In this document: in pieces, positions 33,646 through 45,407 of the stretch
Layout: each line of letters opens with the position of its first letter
How positions within the stretch are numbered: the first letter of the stretch is position 1
Translations under genes and position numbers: made by a program
NCBI GenBank assembly: GCA_029964075.1
Contig: CM057130.1
Location: forward strand, 6,882,001 to 6,946,000
Source: Patiria pectinifera
Lineage: Eukaryota; Echinodermata; Asteroidea; Valvatida; Asterinidae
Length of the DNA: 64,000 nucleotides
Direction: 5' to 3'
Notes under the pieces: generated by a model
Told to the model about the DNA's origin: nothing
The model's input: the letters and a program-made list of their open reading frames with translations, nothing else
Database searches by the model: none

Positions 33646-34051
33646 TGCACATTGCACCAATACAAATATTGTGCAGCAGGATTCAAAACTAGCACTCAAC
33701 AGCTCGATTTTTGAGAGTCAAAATTTTGACTCCCGAAATTCGTTCTCACATGCATGGTTTTCGCAAGAAAATGTTCTCACATGCATGGTATATCGCCTAC
33801 TTGTAAAGGCCCTTTCCAATTACATGTACGGAAAGTACATGTACCACCATTTCGTTTAAAATACGTTTTGTAGCCCAATTGGGCGCATTCCAGGCCTTAC
33901 TGTCCTTTTCATTCATTAAGTCGTTATTTTACACACAAGGAACTTACTTCTTGGGACTTTGGTTACTTTCACTGAATGAAGAGTAACTTTGTTGGTCCCA
34001 GAGGGCAAGCGTAGTGTCCACTCACTCACTGACTTGTCAACTGACTGACCG
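33646..34051. other. Intron-like sequence, no feature seen
   Basis: A short direct repeat (TTCTCACATGCATGGT at about 33744 and 33774) is the only structure noticed before the duplicated segment begins. Confidence 0.5.
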
Positions 34052-34248
34052 TGCGTACAGTATGGGTAATTGGTGGTGGGTATATTCAAAATGCATTTGC
34101 CTAATGCCTTTTGTTGACAAGCAGATATGAAAAGGTATAAATTAATAAATGGCAGACGTTTTACCAATCGAAGTTGTTTGGACAGATCTTTAATTCACCT
34201 TTAACAAATGCACTACAATATCCTCAATACACGTTAGACCTAATGACG

Positions 34249-34346
34249 TAATGTTGACATGTGCACTTTCCTATGGGGGCGAAGTCGGGACGCCAGACGA
34301 AGTAGGGACCGTCTGCCACATAGGAAGCGCACATGTAAACAAAGCG
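34249..34346. repeat. Small imperfect foldback upstream of the SRCR exon
   Basis: ACATGTGC..TTCCTATG on the left pairs with CATAGGAAGCGCACATGT on the right; an internal direct repeat (GAAGTCGGGACGCCAGAC / GAAGTAGGGACCGTCTG) forms the loop. It is flanked by TGACGTAA and TGACGTCA-like sites. The copy in B is at 43998-44095. Confidence 0.6.
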
Positions 34347-34425
34347 TGACGTCATTATGTCTCTGGCCTATACAATTAATGAAACGAGAAAAAAAGTCAG
34401 TGTTTGTTTCATTTGCTACTTGCAG

Positions 34426-34737
34426 TATCAATCCGTTTGGTGAATGGTGCGACGCCAAACGAGGGCAGGGTGGAGGTGTGGCATAATGGCGTCTGGGGCA
34501 CCGTGTGTGATGACAATTGGGACATGAACGACGCCAATGTCGCTTGTCGTCAGTTGGGCTACCCTTCTGCGGCAAACTTCTACAGCTCAGCTACCCACGG
34601 TGCCGGATCCGGGCCGATCTACCTCGACGATATAAACTGCGCGGGTACAGAAGCTAGCCTTGACAGTTGTCCACACAACGGATGGGGTGTGCACAACTGC
34701 GGCCATAACGAAGATGCCAGCCTGAAGTGTTCTACAA
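34426..34737 (+). CDS. SRCR-domain exon, copy A
   Basis: A 312-nt exon lies between an acceptor (TTTGCTACTTGCAG, AG ending 34425) and a donor (ACAA|GTACGT). Both flanking introns are phase 1, so the exon is symmetric and can be gained without breaking the frame, as is usual for SRCR exons. The ~104 residues form one complete scavenger-receptor cysteine-rich domain: RLVNGATPNEGRVEVWHNG, WGTVCDDNWDMNDANVACRQ, GSGPIYLDDINC, LDSC, GWGVHNCGHNEDASLKC. Six cysteines are present. SRCR proteins are secreted or surface receptors that bind microbial or extracellular ligands, often in innate immunity. The domain is intact with no stop. Neighbouring exons beyond the Thr-rich candidate are not visible. Confidence 0.9.
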
Positions 34738-34989
34738 GTACGTGGCTGTATTAATTAATGACAAAATGGTGTGGGCTTCTTTAAAACATCTCATTAATAA
34801 TCACAGTCCAAACGTAGTGCTTACAGATTTCCCCTTTCAGTTTCTAATAATTTGGCTTTCTCTTCCTTGGGGGGGGGGGGTGAAGCCCCCAGGAGTGTAT
34901 TTCAGCAGTGTTTAGTCCACTCCTTCACTTGACAGTATCACATTAATTTGCAAGCTATTCAACTGAACTGTGACAAAATTATTTGTTTG

Positions 34990-35160
34990 TCATTGTTCGT
35001 CAAAGTTAATTATTGCTTGACTTATGTTAGGCAGGCGCGGTTCTAGGGGGGGGGGGGTGGTCAAGGGGCTGTAGCCTCCCAATATTTTGTTTGCCCCCAA
35101 CAAAAATTCGCCCCCCCCCAAAAAAAAGGGAAGTAGCAGTAGCGAATTTTAGAAAGTGAC
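34990..35160. repeat. G/C-tract repeat fragment
   Basis: GGCGCGGTTCTAGGGGGG, CTGTAGCCTCCC and a CCCCCCCC-AAAAAA tract make up a short repeat next to the LINE fragment. Tract lengths differ between copies A and B (B at about 44740-44900). Confidence 0.5.
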
Positions 35161-35164
35161 GTCA

Positions 35165-35645
35165 CCTTCGAGGGACGCAGTTCCGCGTGTTTCAAAACGC
35201 TCAAGACAAAGTAAACCGTGGATTACACAGGACATAAAACGCCTCATTAACAAAAAGCACCGTTTGTTTAGGTGGGCCAGGCACTCGACTCGGAACTGCA
35301 TCTCACACTGGGCTGAGTACAAACGGGCCCGCAACACACTCAAGAAAGCAATTAATGACTCTTACTGGGACTATGTTAATAGTTTGTTTGGACTACCAGA
35401 AAACAGAAAACGTTCTTGCGTTCGTCCGTAGCCGTAAACGCAGCCCCGCTCCTCCCGTCCTCATCGATAATGACCGTATCATCAACAAACCATCAGACAT
35501 TGCTCAGGAGTTCTCAACATATTTTCTGTCAGTGTTCACTCCGTCTGCCAATACCATCTCTCGGCACCATCGAAATACGCGAATGCGACGTCTATCGATT
35601 ATTGTCCGACTTGAACGAGCAAAAGTCACCGGGGCCTGACATTTT
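35165..35645 (+). pseudogene. Non-LTR retrotransposon polymerase fragment, copy A
   Basis: The fragment covers the linker between endonuclease and reverse transcriptase (KPWITQDIKRLINKKHRLFRW, AEYKRARNTLKKAI) and, after frameshifts, the start of RT (VYRLLSDLNEQKSPGPD). It ends abruptly at 35645 where TGACGTCA-module sequence takes over. In copy A a 2-nt loss near 35412 breaks a frame that copy B keeps. The family looks CR1/jockey-like but cannot be fixed from this piece. Confidence 0.75.
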
Positions 35646-36336
35646 TGAAAATGTTCAACCTGTCGCTAGAGGGCGCTTGAAGATTGCATGACGTCATCGG
35701 TAGACGATCAGAAGAATACTATCGGCCAAGAGAATAACACCGTTAAAAGCAAGTTCATATCTATTACCACTTTCAAATAATAAGCCACTTCCGGTTTCGA
35801 CCGGAAGGAAGGGTCACGTGATTTCACGCACACTGAATGAAATAAAGACCTCAACCTACTCTACCACTTGCTGGCAACAGAATGCTGCGGACGCGTACGG
35901 TTGATTTCTTATGCATTTTTAAATATTAAAAGTGTAACAATTTAATTGCCTAAAAATAAACACCGGATGACGTCATCATGACGTCATCATTACATAATGC
36001 TGTTTGAGTAAGGGTCTTTGCTTGGACAAGGATTGGTGTAAATGAATTACTGGCAAAGAGTCGAAAATGCCCTTTGAAAATTGACATTTTTTTTAAAATT
36101 TCTGTGTACAAAGTCTATGGGAAAAATTAAATATTCAAAATTCTATAATAAATCACGTGATGACGTCAGCATGACGAAAAGTTTCGGCATACATCCTCAG
36201 ATGATGGTTAATAACTATGCTGAGTTTAAAGTTGATCGGATTTAAAATAATTGCCAAAGTGGCTTGTAGAATAAAAACGTGTACAAAACCTATGGGGAAA
36301 AGTGGAAAAAGAAAAAAAAAGAAAAAAAAAAAAAAA
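35646..36336 (+). repeat. Module E1 (5'-truncated), copy A
   Basis: Starts inside a module at GAAAATGTTCAACCTGTCGC and runs to an A-rich end after GTGTACAAAACCTATGGGG. It is related to the interiors of the 52-61 kb array monomers. Confidence 0.7.
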
Positions 36337-38101
36337 CTAGAAATGTGTTTGTGGACAAACACTGAGCTGTTTCGACCGTTTTAGTAATGACTGCCGTAAA
36401 GGAGTTTCATCCAGGTCGAATGAACATTTACATGCGTATTCTATATACAAAAAGTGTCCATCCTATGTAAAAAAAAAAAAATCATGACGTCATGATGACG
36501 GCACACATTTTTTGAAATTTCCTGTATCTATCTACAACCTAACAAACCTTTTGCCAAAAAGAATTTCGAATTAACCACGTTCTATTGATGAGATATGAAT
36601 AAAAGGTCCAAATATAGAATAATTTATATAAAATCTTATGATGACCTCATCGAGACGTCACTGCAATTTTTGTCTATAACACTTCCTGGAATATCTGCAT
36701 ACCGAGATTGAACCCAATCGGACCTCAGGTTCTCTAGATATAGTGACTCAAACTAAGCAGTTTTAGGATGATGTCAAGTGACACGTGATGACGTCATGAT
36801 GCCGTCATGATTCGACCTGAATCTTCAGATGGTGGTCTAAGTGTGTGCCAGGTTTGAAGTCGATCGGATCGTATTTGATATAATTTTTGCAAAATTTGAA
36901 GAAAATATTAAAATTTAAAAAATTCATAAAAAATCGGACGATGACGTCATGATGACGTCACTTCAGATTTTGAATTCTTTTAACTATACCTACCTACCCA
37001 CCAAGTTTCATAACGATCGGACATAACCTTATATGTGAATAACAAAATCACGTTTTTGATGACGTCATGATGACGTCACACATTTTATAAAATTTGGTGC
37101 ATCTATCTTTCACCTAACAAATATGTTACAAAAAGAATTTTGAATTTACCATGCTCCATTCATGAGATTTGAGTAAAAGGTCCAAAAATTGCATAATTTA
37201 TATAAAATTACATGATGACGTCATCGTGACGTCACTGCAATTTTTGTCTATAACACTTCCTGGAATATCTGCATACCGAGATTGAACCCAATCGGACCTC
37301 AGGTTCTCTAGATATAGTGACTTAAACTATATAGTTTTAGGATGACGTCATGTGACATGTGATGACGTCATGATGACGTCATGATTCGGCAGACATCTTC
37401 AGATGGTTGTTCAAGTGTGTGCCAGGTTTGAAGTCGATCGGACCGTATTTTATATAATTTTTGCAAAATTTTCAGAAAATATTAAAATTTGAAAAATTCA
37501 TTAAAAATCAGATGATGACGTCATGATGACGTCACTTCAGATTTGGAATGCTGCTATCTATACCTACCTTCCCACCAAATTTCATAACGATCGGACATAC
37601 CCTTATATGTGAATCAAAAAATCACGTTTTTGATGACGTCATGATGACGTCACACATTTTACGAAATTTTGTGCATCTATCTATGACCTAACAAACATGT
37701 TACAAAAAGAATTTCGAATTTACCACATTCCATTTATGAGATATGAGTAAAAGGTCCTTAAATTGAATAATTTATATACAATCACACGATGACGTCATCA
37801 TGACGTCACTGCAATTTTCGTCTATAACACATCCCGGAATACTTGCATACCAAGTTTGAACCAAATCGGACTTCCGGTTCTGTAGATATAGGGCCTTAAA
37901 GTATGCTCTTTTAGGATGACGTCACGTGACACGTGATGACGTCATGATGACGAAAAGTTTCGGCATACATCTTCAGATGATAGTTTAACTGTGTGCCAGG
38001 TTTGAAGTCGATCAGATTTGAAACAAGGCAAAAAGTGACTTGTAGAACGAAAACACGTGTTATCCTATGGGAAAAAAGTGGAAAAAAAAAAAAAGAGAAA
38101 A
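36337..38101 (+). repeat. Module E2 with a 574-bp higher-order repeat, copy A
   Basis: Starts CTAGAAAT, then the hairpin GTGTTTGT-GG-ACAAACAC, then the tag GAGCTGTTTCG. Paired CRE-like sites start at 36942, 37060, 37216, 37363, 37516, 37634 and 37790, giving spacings 118, 156, 147, 153, 118, 156. The pattern and the intervening sequence repeat every 574 bp. It ends with GAAAACACGTG, CCTATGGG and an A tract. Confidence 0.8.
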
Positions 38102-40169
38102 CTAGAAATGTGTTTGTGGACAAACCCAAGCTGTTTCGGATATTTGAAATACTCTGTGCACATGACGAACAATCAGTGATGTCACTGTAAATGTCATCTA
38201 TATAACGGCACATTATAATACATACATGTACATGTCAAGATAGAACCAAATCGAACATTTATAGACCTATAAAGAATAATATGCCCCTTTAAGGGACGTC
38301 ATATGACATTTGATGATGACGTCACTTCAATTTTCATATATAAACCATCCCTGTGAATGTGCATACCAAGTTTTAATCCAATTGGACTTGTACTTTCGAA
38401 GTTATAGCGATTTGAAGAAATGCTCATTTAATGTCACGTCACGTGACACATGATGACGTCATCGTTATGAACTCACTGGGGACCACCTTAGGCTGCTGGT
38501 CTTACTAGTGTCTGACAAGTGTAAAGTCAATCTGACATACATGTATGGAAGTGAAAAAGTGAATCAGTTGGAAGAAAAATGTGTACAAAACCAATAAGGA
38601 AACAATGCATCTTTCATGTGATGTAACCTGACACCTCATGACGTCATGATGACGACTTTCTTCTAAGACCATCTGTGGGTGGTAGTCTAAGTGTGTTCCA
38701 AGTCTAACATGGATCGCATTTACGAAAGTGCCAAAGTAGAATGTTTTAACACGTGTACAAACCCTATGGGGAAAATGCATCTTTAATGTAATGTAACCTG
38801 AAACCTGATGACGTCACGATGACGACTTTCTTCTATGACCATCTATGAGTAGTGGTCTAAGTGTGTACCAAGTATAAGGTCGATCGAATTTACGAAAGTG
38901 CCAAAGTGGAGCGTTTTAAAACATGTACAAAACCAGAGGGGAAAATGTGCATCTTTAATGTGAAGTAACGTGACACCTGATGACGTCACGATCATAAATT
39001 TCTTCTAGGACCATCTGTGGGAGACGGTCTAAGTGTGTACTAAGTGTAACGTTGATCGGATGTACCAAAGTGCCGAAATGGAGCGTTTTAAAATGTGTAC
39101 ATTAACCCTATGGGTTAACCTATCTTTAATGTGACGTAATCTGACATCTGATGACGTCATGGTCACGAATTTCGTCTAGGACCATCTATGGGTGGTGGTC
39201 TAAGTATGAATTAAGTTTAAAGTCGATCAGATTTACGAAGATGCCAAACTGGAGTGTTTTAAAACGTGTACAAAACCCTATGGGAAAATGTGCATCTTCA
39301 ATGTGAAGTAACGTGACACCTGGTGACGTCACGATCACGAATTTCTTCTAGGACCATCTGTGGGTCGTGGTGTAAGTGTGTATCAAGTGTAACGTCGATC
39401 AGATTTACGAAAGTGCCGAAATGGAGCATTTTAAAACGTGTACAAACCCAATGGGGAAAAATAAATCTTTAATGTGACGTAACCTGACACCTGATGACGT
39501 CACAATCGTGAATTTCGTTAAGGACCATCTGTGGGTGGTGGTCTAAGTATGAATTAAGTCTGAAGCCCATCAGATGTATGACGGTGCCTAAAGTGGAGTG
39601 TTTTAAAACGTGTACAAAACATATGGGGAAAAATGCATCTTTAATGTGACGTAACCCGACACCTGATGACGTAACGATCACGAATTTCTTCTAGGACCAT
39701 CTGTGGGTTTTGTTCTAAGTATGAAATAAGTTTAAAGTCGATCGGATTTACGAAGATGCCAAACTGGAGGGTTTTAAAACGTGTACAAAACAAATGGGGA
39801 AAAATGCTTCTTTAAAGTGATGTAACTTGACACCTGATGACTGTACGATCACGAATTTCTTCTAGGAGCATCTGTTGGTGGTGATTTTAGTATGTACCAA
39901 GTCTGAAGTTGATGAGATTTACGAAAGTGCCAAAAGTGGAGTGTTTTAAAACGTGTACAAAACATATGGGGAAAAATGCATCTTTAATGTGACGTAACCC
40001 GACACCTGATGACGTCACGATCACAAATTTCTTCTAGACACATCTGAGGGTGGTGGTCTAAGTATGTACCAAGTCTCATGCCGATCGGGTTTACGAAAGT
40101 GCCAAAGTGGCATGGTAGAAGAAAAACGTGTACAAACCCTATGGAGAAAAGTGGAAAAATAAGAAAAAA
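38102..40169 (+). repeat. Module E3 with ~172-bp tandem repeats, copy A
   Basis: The start is the same class as E2 (hairpin variant, tag AAGCTGTTTCGG). From about 38500 to 40130 it consists of roughly ten ~172-bp units, each with TTTACGAAAGTGCC, GTTTTAAAACGTGTACAAA, CTTTAATGTGA, one TGACGTCA and TTCTTCTAGGACCATCTG. Confidence 0.8.
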
Positions 40170-41322
40170 CTAGAAATGTATTTGTGGACAAACACTGAGC
40201 TGTTTCGACCGTTTTATTAATGACTGCTGTAAAGGAGTTTCATCCAGGTCGAATAAACATGTACATGCGTATTTTTTTGAAATTTTCTGTATCTATCTAC
40301 GACCTAACAAACCTTTTGCAAAAAAAAAATTAACCACGTTCCATTGATGAGATATGAGTAAAATTTATATAAAATCACATGATGATGTCATCGTGACGTC
40401 ACTGTAATTTCTATCTACAACACGTCCCAGAATACTTGCATACCAAGTTTGAACCCAATTCGACCTCCGGTTCTGTAGATATAGGGCCTTAAAGTATGCA
40501 CTTTTAGGATTACGTAATGTGACACGTGATGACGTCATGATGATGTCATGATTCGGCATACATTTTCCGATGGTTGTATAAGTGTGTGCCAGGTTTGAAG
40601 TCGATCAGACCGTATTTTATATAATTTTTGCAAAATTTGAAGAAAATATTAAAATTTGAAAAATTCATAAAAAATCAGATGATGACGTCATGATGACGTC
40701 ACTTCAGATTTTGAATGCTGTTATCCATACCTACCTACCCACCAAGTTTCATAACGATCGGACATACCCTTATATGTGAATAAAAAAATCACGTTTTTGA
40801 TGACGTCATGATGACGTCACACATTTTAACAAATTTTGTGCATCTATCTATGACCTAACAAACCTGTTACAAAAAGAATTTTGAATTTACCACATTCCGT
40901 TAATGAGATATGAGTAAAAGGTCCAAAAAGTAAATAATTTATATAAAATCACACGATGACGTCATCATGACGTCACTGTAATTTTTGTCTATAACACGTC
41001 CCGGAATACTTGCATACCAGGTTTGGACCAAATCGGACTTCCGGTTGAGTAGATATAGGGCCTTAAAGTATGCTCTTAAAGGATGATGTCATGTGACACG
41101 TGATGACGTCATGATGACGTCATGATTCAGTGCACATCTTCAGATAGTGGTCTAAGTGTATGCCAGGTTTGAAGTCGATCGGATTTGAAAAAATGCCAAA
41201 AGTGACTTGTAGAACGAAAACACGTGTTATCCTATGAGAAAAAAAGTGGAAAAAAAAAAGAGAAAAACTAAAAATAACAAAAACAAGAGCTGTTTCGGTG
41301 TGTACACCGAAACAGCTAAAAA
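40170..41322 (+). repeat. Module E4 plus hairpin, present only in copy A
   Basis: Runs from one CTAG start to the next. It carries E2-like paired CRE sites and ends in a 14-bp-arm hairpin (41288-41317). In copy B the flanking modules E3 and E5 are joined directly at 49935/49936. Confidence 0.85.
41288..41317. repeat. Perfect hairpin, TTTCGG class
   Basis: 14-nt arms AGCTGTTTCGGTGT and ACACCGAAACAGCT surround a 2-nt GT loop, followed by an A tract and the next CTAGA. Confidence 0.95.
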
Positions 41323-43800
41323 CTAGAGCTGTATGTCTGTTTGCAAACAGAACACAGGGCTTTTTCGCATTTTACAAATATTTGTTTCTTTTGTCGTTTT
41401 GCAGTCACTTTTCAGAGTGCTTCATGCATTTAAAGGTTGTTCAAAACGCTTAGAATAATTCCTAAAGTATAATTTTATCAAATGATATCACTTGCCCTGC
41501 AATGACGTCATTTTTAAGACCCTTCTCAATGCACATTTTGTCATTGTGATTTTGGTTTGAACCAAGTTTAATGTCAATCTGATGAAAGAAAGTGTGCAAT
41601 CTGTGGAAGCAGAATAAAATTATAAATATCGAAAAATTCTAAAAACCAAACGATGACGTCATCGTGACGTCACTTTAAACTTTGTATACTAGTACCATTA
41701 TTTACCTTCCCATTAAGTTTCATGACAGTCAGGCCTTTCCTGATATGTATTTTGAAAAATTACATTTTTATGACGTCATAATGATGTCAGATATTTTTTT
41801 GCAAAATTTTGTGCAAATACCTTTTACCTAACAGACCAAATACACAAAGAATTTTGAATTTTGCATGTTACGTTCATGAGATATGGCTAAAAGGTCAAAA
41901 ACTTCAAATATTCATATAAAATCTCCGAATGACGTCATCATGGCGTCACCTAATTTTGTTTTACCTATAACACATCCCGGTCTAGCCAAATACCAAGTTT
42001 CGACCCAATCAGACTTACAGTTCTGTAGATATAGGACTTTATAATATGCACGTAAATTTTCAAAAATCAATTTAAAAAATAAGGTGATGACGTCATTATG
42101 ACGTCATAGTCTTGGCATAATTTTGTATGAGGGTCTTCCTTGGCTGTAACATTGATGACGATTCCAGATCGCCAAGTTATAGAAATGGTGGCTTGAAAAC
42201 GTGTACAAAGTCAATGGGCTAACACGTGTACAAAGTTAACGGACTAAAGAAAATCCCACTGCAGAAAAATTGCACCTTTAAATACGTGATTTGCCTTTAA
42301 ACCGAAACATTTTTATAAAATAGTACTTGATATTCTGACCCTTAGGAATATGTTCAATCGAATGACAGCGCGAAAAAAAATACAATTTCTCTTTCCTTCT
42401 CATAGTAATTCTCGGCTGAAGTTCAGAACTACTCAGTATATCAGTGTTTTATAGGAAAAGACTTGTGGAAAATCCCACTGCAGAAAAACTGCACCTTTAA
42501 ATACGTAACATAGGGCTTTTCGGCATTATGATTTTTTATTATACGTCCCTGACTATGCGCACGCATGAGCATAAAATCTGTCAAAGTTAGCCGAAAATCG
42601 GCTAAAACGGTCACTGTGATGTGGAGAGGATTTGGCCTCGGCAACACGTGCTCTGCAGGCTGACTGACATACAATGTATGTGCATAACGTACGTGTATGT
42701 ACATGTACATATAGACATTCTGTGCATGTTTTAGAGCAGAGGTATTGTCAACCTGAAGTTTTAAGCGTGCGCAGGGCATGTCAGAGTTCGCTTATTGCCT
42801 CGAAGCTTTGAAATGTTTTAGACCTACCCTTAAATCGATAATTAAAGTAAAAATTAACATAAAAACTGCCATGGTTGATTTTTCAGGAATTTTCAAATGA
42901 AAAAGGGTCTTTTTATTATAACTTCCGGTCTGATGACGTCATTCGCCTAAAACTTCGCACATGTCTTAAGTGGGTCAAGATCATTAAATACACCATTATA
43001 AAGGCGATTCCGACATACTTCGCCACAGACATCGTTTCAAAATACATTTTTGCAAATTTTCAACCTGTCGCTAGAGGGCGCTCGCAGATTGCATGACGTC
43101 ATCGGTAGATGATTTAAAGAATACTTTTAGCCAAAACACTAACACCGTTAAAAGCAAGTTCATATCTATTACCATTTTTAAATAATAAGCCACTTCCGGT
43201 TTTGGCCTTTTCCGACCGGAAGCAAGGGTCACGTGATTTCACGCACACGGAATGAAATAAAGACCTCAACCTACTCTACCATTTGCCGGCAACAGAATGC
43301 TGCGGACGCGTACGGTTGATTTCTTATGCATTTTTAAATATTAAAAGTGTCACAATTTAACTGCCTATAAATACACACCGGATGACGTCATCATGACGTC
43401 ATTATTACACAATGTTGTTTGAATTAAGGTCTTTTCTTGGATAAAGATTGGTGTAAATAAATTACTGGCAAAGAGTCAAAAATGCCCTTTGAAAATCGAT
43501 AATGTTTTTTAAATTTCTGTGTACAAAGTCTATGGGAAAAATTTAATATTCAAAAATCTCTAATAAATTAGTCGATGACGTCACCATGACGTCAATCTTC
43601 GGGACACATCTTTGCTATAGGGACTATGCTTATGCAAACTTTGAATAATGTATGACAAAGTTTAATGCCAAAAGTGGAGGCCAGAAAAAACGTGCATAAA
43701 GTCTATGGCATTTTAAGTGGAACAAAAAGAAGAAGAAGAAGAAGAAGAAGAAAGAAAAAAAAAAAAAACCAGAACAAAAACAAAGGCTTTTTCGCAAAAT
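41323..43800 (+). repeat. Module E5, TTTTTCGC class, copy A
   Basis: Starts CTAGAGCTGTATG with the palindrome TCTGTTTGCAAACAGA and the tag GGCTTTTTCGCA. The interior holds paired CRE sites, the TTAGCCGAAAATCGGCTAA hairpin and GTACGTG/GTACATGTAC motifs. It ends in a GAAGAAGAAG/A-rich tract and AAGGCTTTTTCGCAAAAT at the duplication junction. A similar module lies at 61376-63960. Confidence 0.8.
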
Positions 43801-44174
43801 TGCGTACAGTATGGGTAATTGGTGGTGGGTATATTCAAAATGCATTTGCCTAATGCCTTTTGTTGACAAGCAGATATGAAAAGGTATAAATTAATAAATG
43901 GCAGACGTTTTACCAATCGAAGTTGTTTGGACAGATCTTTAATTCACCTTTAACAAATGCACTACAATATCCTCAATACACGTTAGACCTAATGACGTAA
44001 TGTTGACATGTGCACTTTCCTATGGGGGCGAAGTCGGGACGCCAGACGAAGTAGGGACCGTCTGCCACATAGGAAGCGCACATGTAAACAAAGCGTGACG
44101 TCATTATGTCTCTGGCCTATACAATTAATGAAACGAGAAAAAAAGTCAGTGTTTGTTTCATTTGCTACTTGCAG

Positions 44175-44486
44175 TATCAATCCGTTTGGTGAATGGTGCG
44201 ACGCCAAACGAGGGCAGGGTGGAGGTGTGGCATAATGGCGTCTGGGGCACCGTGTGTGATGACAATTGGGACATGAACGACGCCAATGTCGCTTGTCGTC
44301 AGTTGGGCTACCCTTCTGCGGCAAACTTCTACAGCTCAGCTACCCACGGTGCCGGATCCGGGCCGATCTACCTCGACGATATAAACTGCGCGGGTACAGA
44401 AGCTAGCCTTGACAGTTGTCCACACAACGGATGGGGTGTGCACAACTGCGGCCATAACGAAGATGCCAGCCTGAAGTGTTCTACAA
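44175..44486 (+). CDS. SRCR-domain exon, copy B
   Basis: By eye identical to the copy A exon in sequence, splice signals and phase-1/phase-1 boundaries. If both exons are used, the protein gains two adjacent identical SRCR domains in frame. The donor of A and acceptor of B are separated by about 9.4 kb of repeats. No change suggests one copy has decayed. Confidence 0.9.
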
Positions 44487-44925
44487 GTACGTGGCTGTAT
44501 TAATTAATGACAAAATGGTGTGGGCTTCTTTAAAACATCTCATTAATAATCACAGTCCAAACGTAGTGCTTACAGATTTCCCCTTTCAGTTTCTAATAAT
44601 TTGGCTTTCTCTTCCTGGGGGGGGGGGGGGGGGGGAAGCCCCCAGGAGTGTATTTCAGCAGTGTTTAGTCCACTCCTTCACTTGACAGTATCACATTAAT
44701 TTGCAAGCTATTCAACTGAACTGTGACAAAATTATTTGTTTGTCATTGTTCGTCAAAGTTAATTATTGCTTGACTTATGTTAGGCAGGCGCGGTTCTAGG
44801 GGGGGGGGGGTGGTCAAGGGGCTGTAGCCTCCCAATATTTTGTTTTGCCCCCCCCCCAACAAAAAAATTCGCCCCCCCCCCAAAAAAAGGGAAGTAGCAG
44901 TAGCGAATTTTAGAAAGTGACGTCA

Positions 44926-45407
44926 CCTTCGAGGGACGCAGTTCCGCGTGTTTCAAAACGCTCAAGACAAAGTAAACCGTGGATTACACAGGACATAAAA
45001 CGCCTCATTAACAAAAAGCACCGTTTGTTTAGGTGGGCCAGGCACTCGACTCGGAACTGCATCTCACACTGGGCTGAGTACAAACGGGCCCGCAACACAC
45101 TCAAGAAAGCAATTAATGACTCTTACTGGGACTATGTTAATAGTTTGTTTGGACTACCAGAAAACAGAAAACGTTTTTTTGCGTTCGTCCGTAGCCGTAA
45201 ACGCAGCCCCGCTCCTCCCGTCCTCATCGATAATGACCGTATCATCAACAAACCATCAGACATTGCTCAGGAGTTCTCAACATATTTTCTGTCAGTGTTC
45301 ACTCCGTCTGCCAATACCATCTCTCGGCACCATCGAAATACGCGAATGCGACGTCTATCGATTATTGTCCGACTTGAACGAGCAAAAGTCACCGGGGCCT
45401 GACATTT
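44926..45407 (+). pseudogene. Non-LTR retrotransposon polymerase fragment, copy B
   Basis: Same fragment as 35165-35645. A T7 run (about 45173-45179) keeps the frame open through FAFVRSRKRSPAPPVLIDND and DIAQEFSTYFLSVFTP, which shows that copy B retains the older state. A later frameshift still separates it from SDLNEQKSPGPD. Confidence 0.75.

Larger units (their letters stand above)
34052..43800. repeat. 9.75-kb tandem duplication, copy A
   Basis: Copy A and copy B (43801-52412) start at the same TGCGTACAGTATGGGTAATT and run nearly identically. Each holds an SRCR exon, a G/C-tract repeat, a LINE fragment and a series of TGACGTCA-rich modules. Copy A has one extra module (40170-41322). The junction at 43800 joins CGCAAAAT to TGCGTACAG. 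Confidence 0.95.

Noticed and set aside
38505-38780. A 91-codon minus frame duplicated exactly at 48269-48544
   Set aside because: Its identity reflects the recent segmental duplication; it lies in 172-bp repeats and has no domain.
40170-41322. Canonical Helitron ending (hairpin then CTAG)
   Set aside because: Hairpin followed by CTAG about 10-15 bp later resembles a Helitron end, but most module ends lack the hairpin and no clear TC start or A/T target was seen. Kept only as a hypothesis.
42441-42779. Minus frame of 112 codons recurring at 51055 and 62599
   Set aside because: Module sequence with varying stops and lengths among copies; no recognisable protein family.
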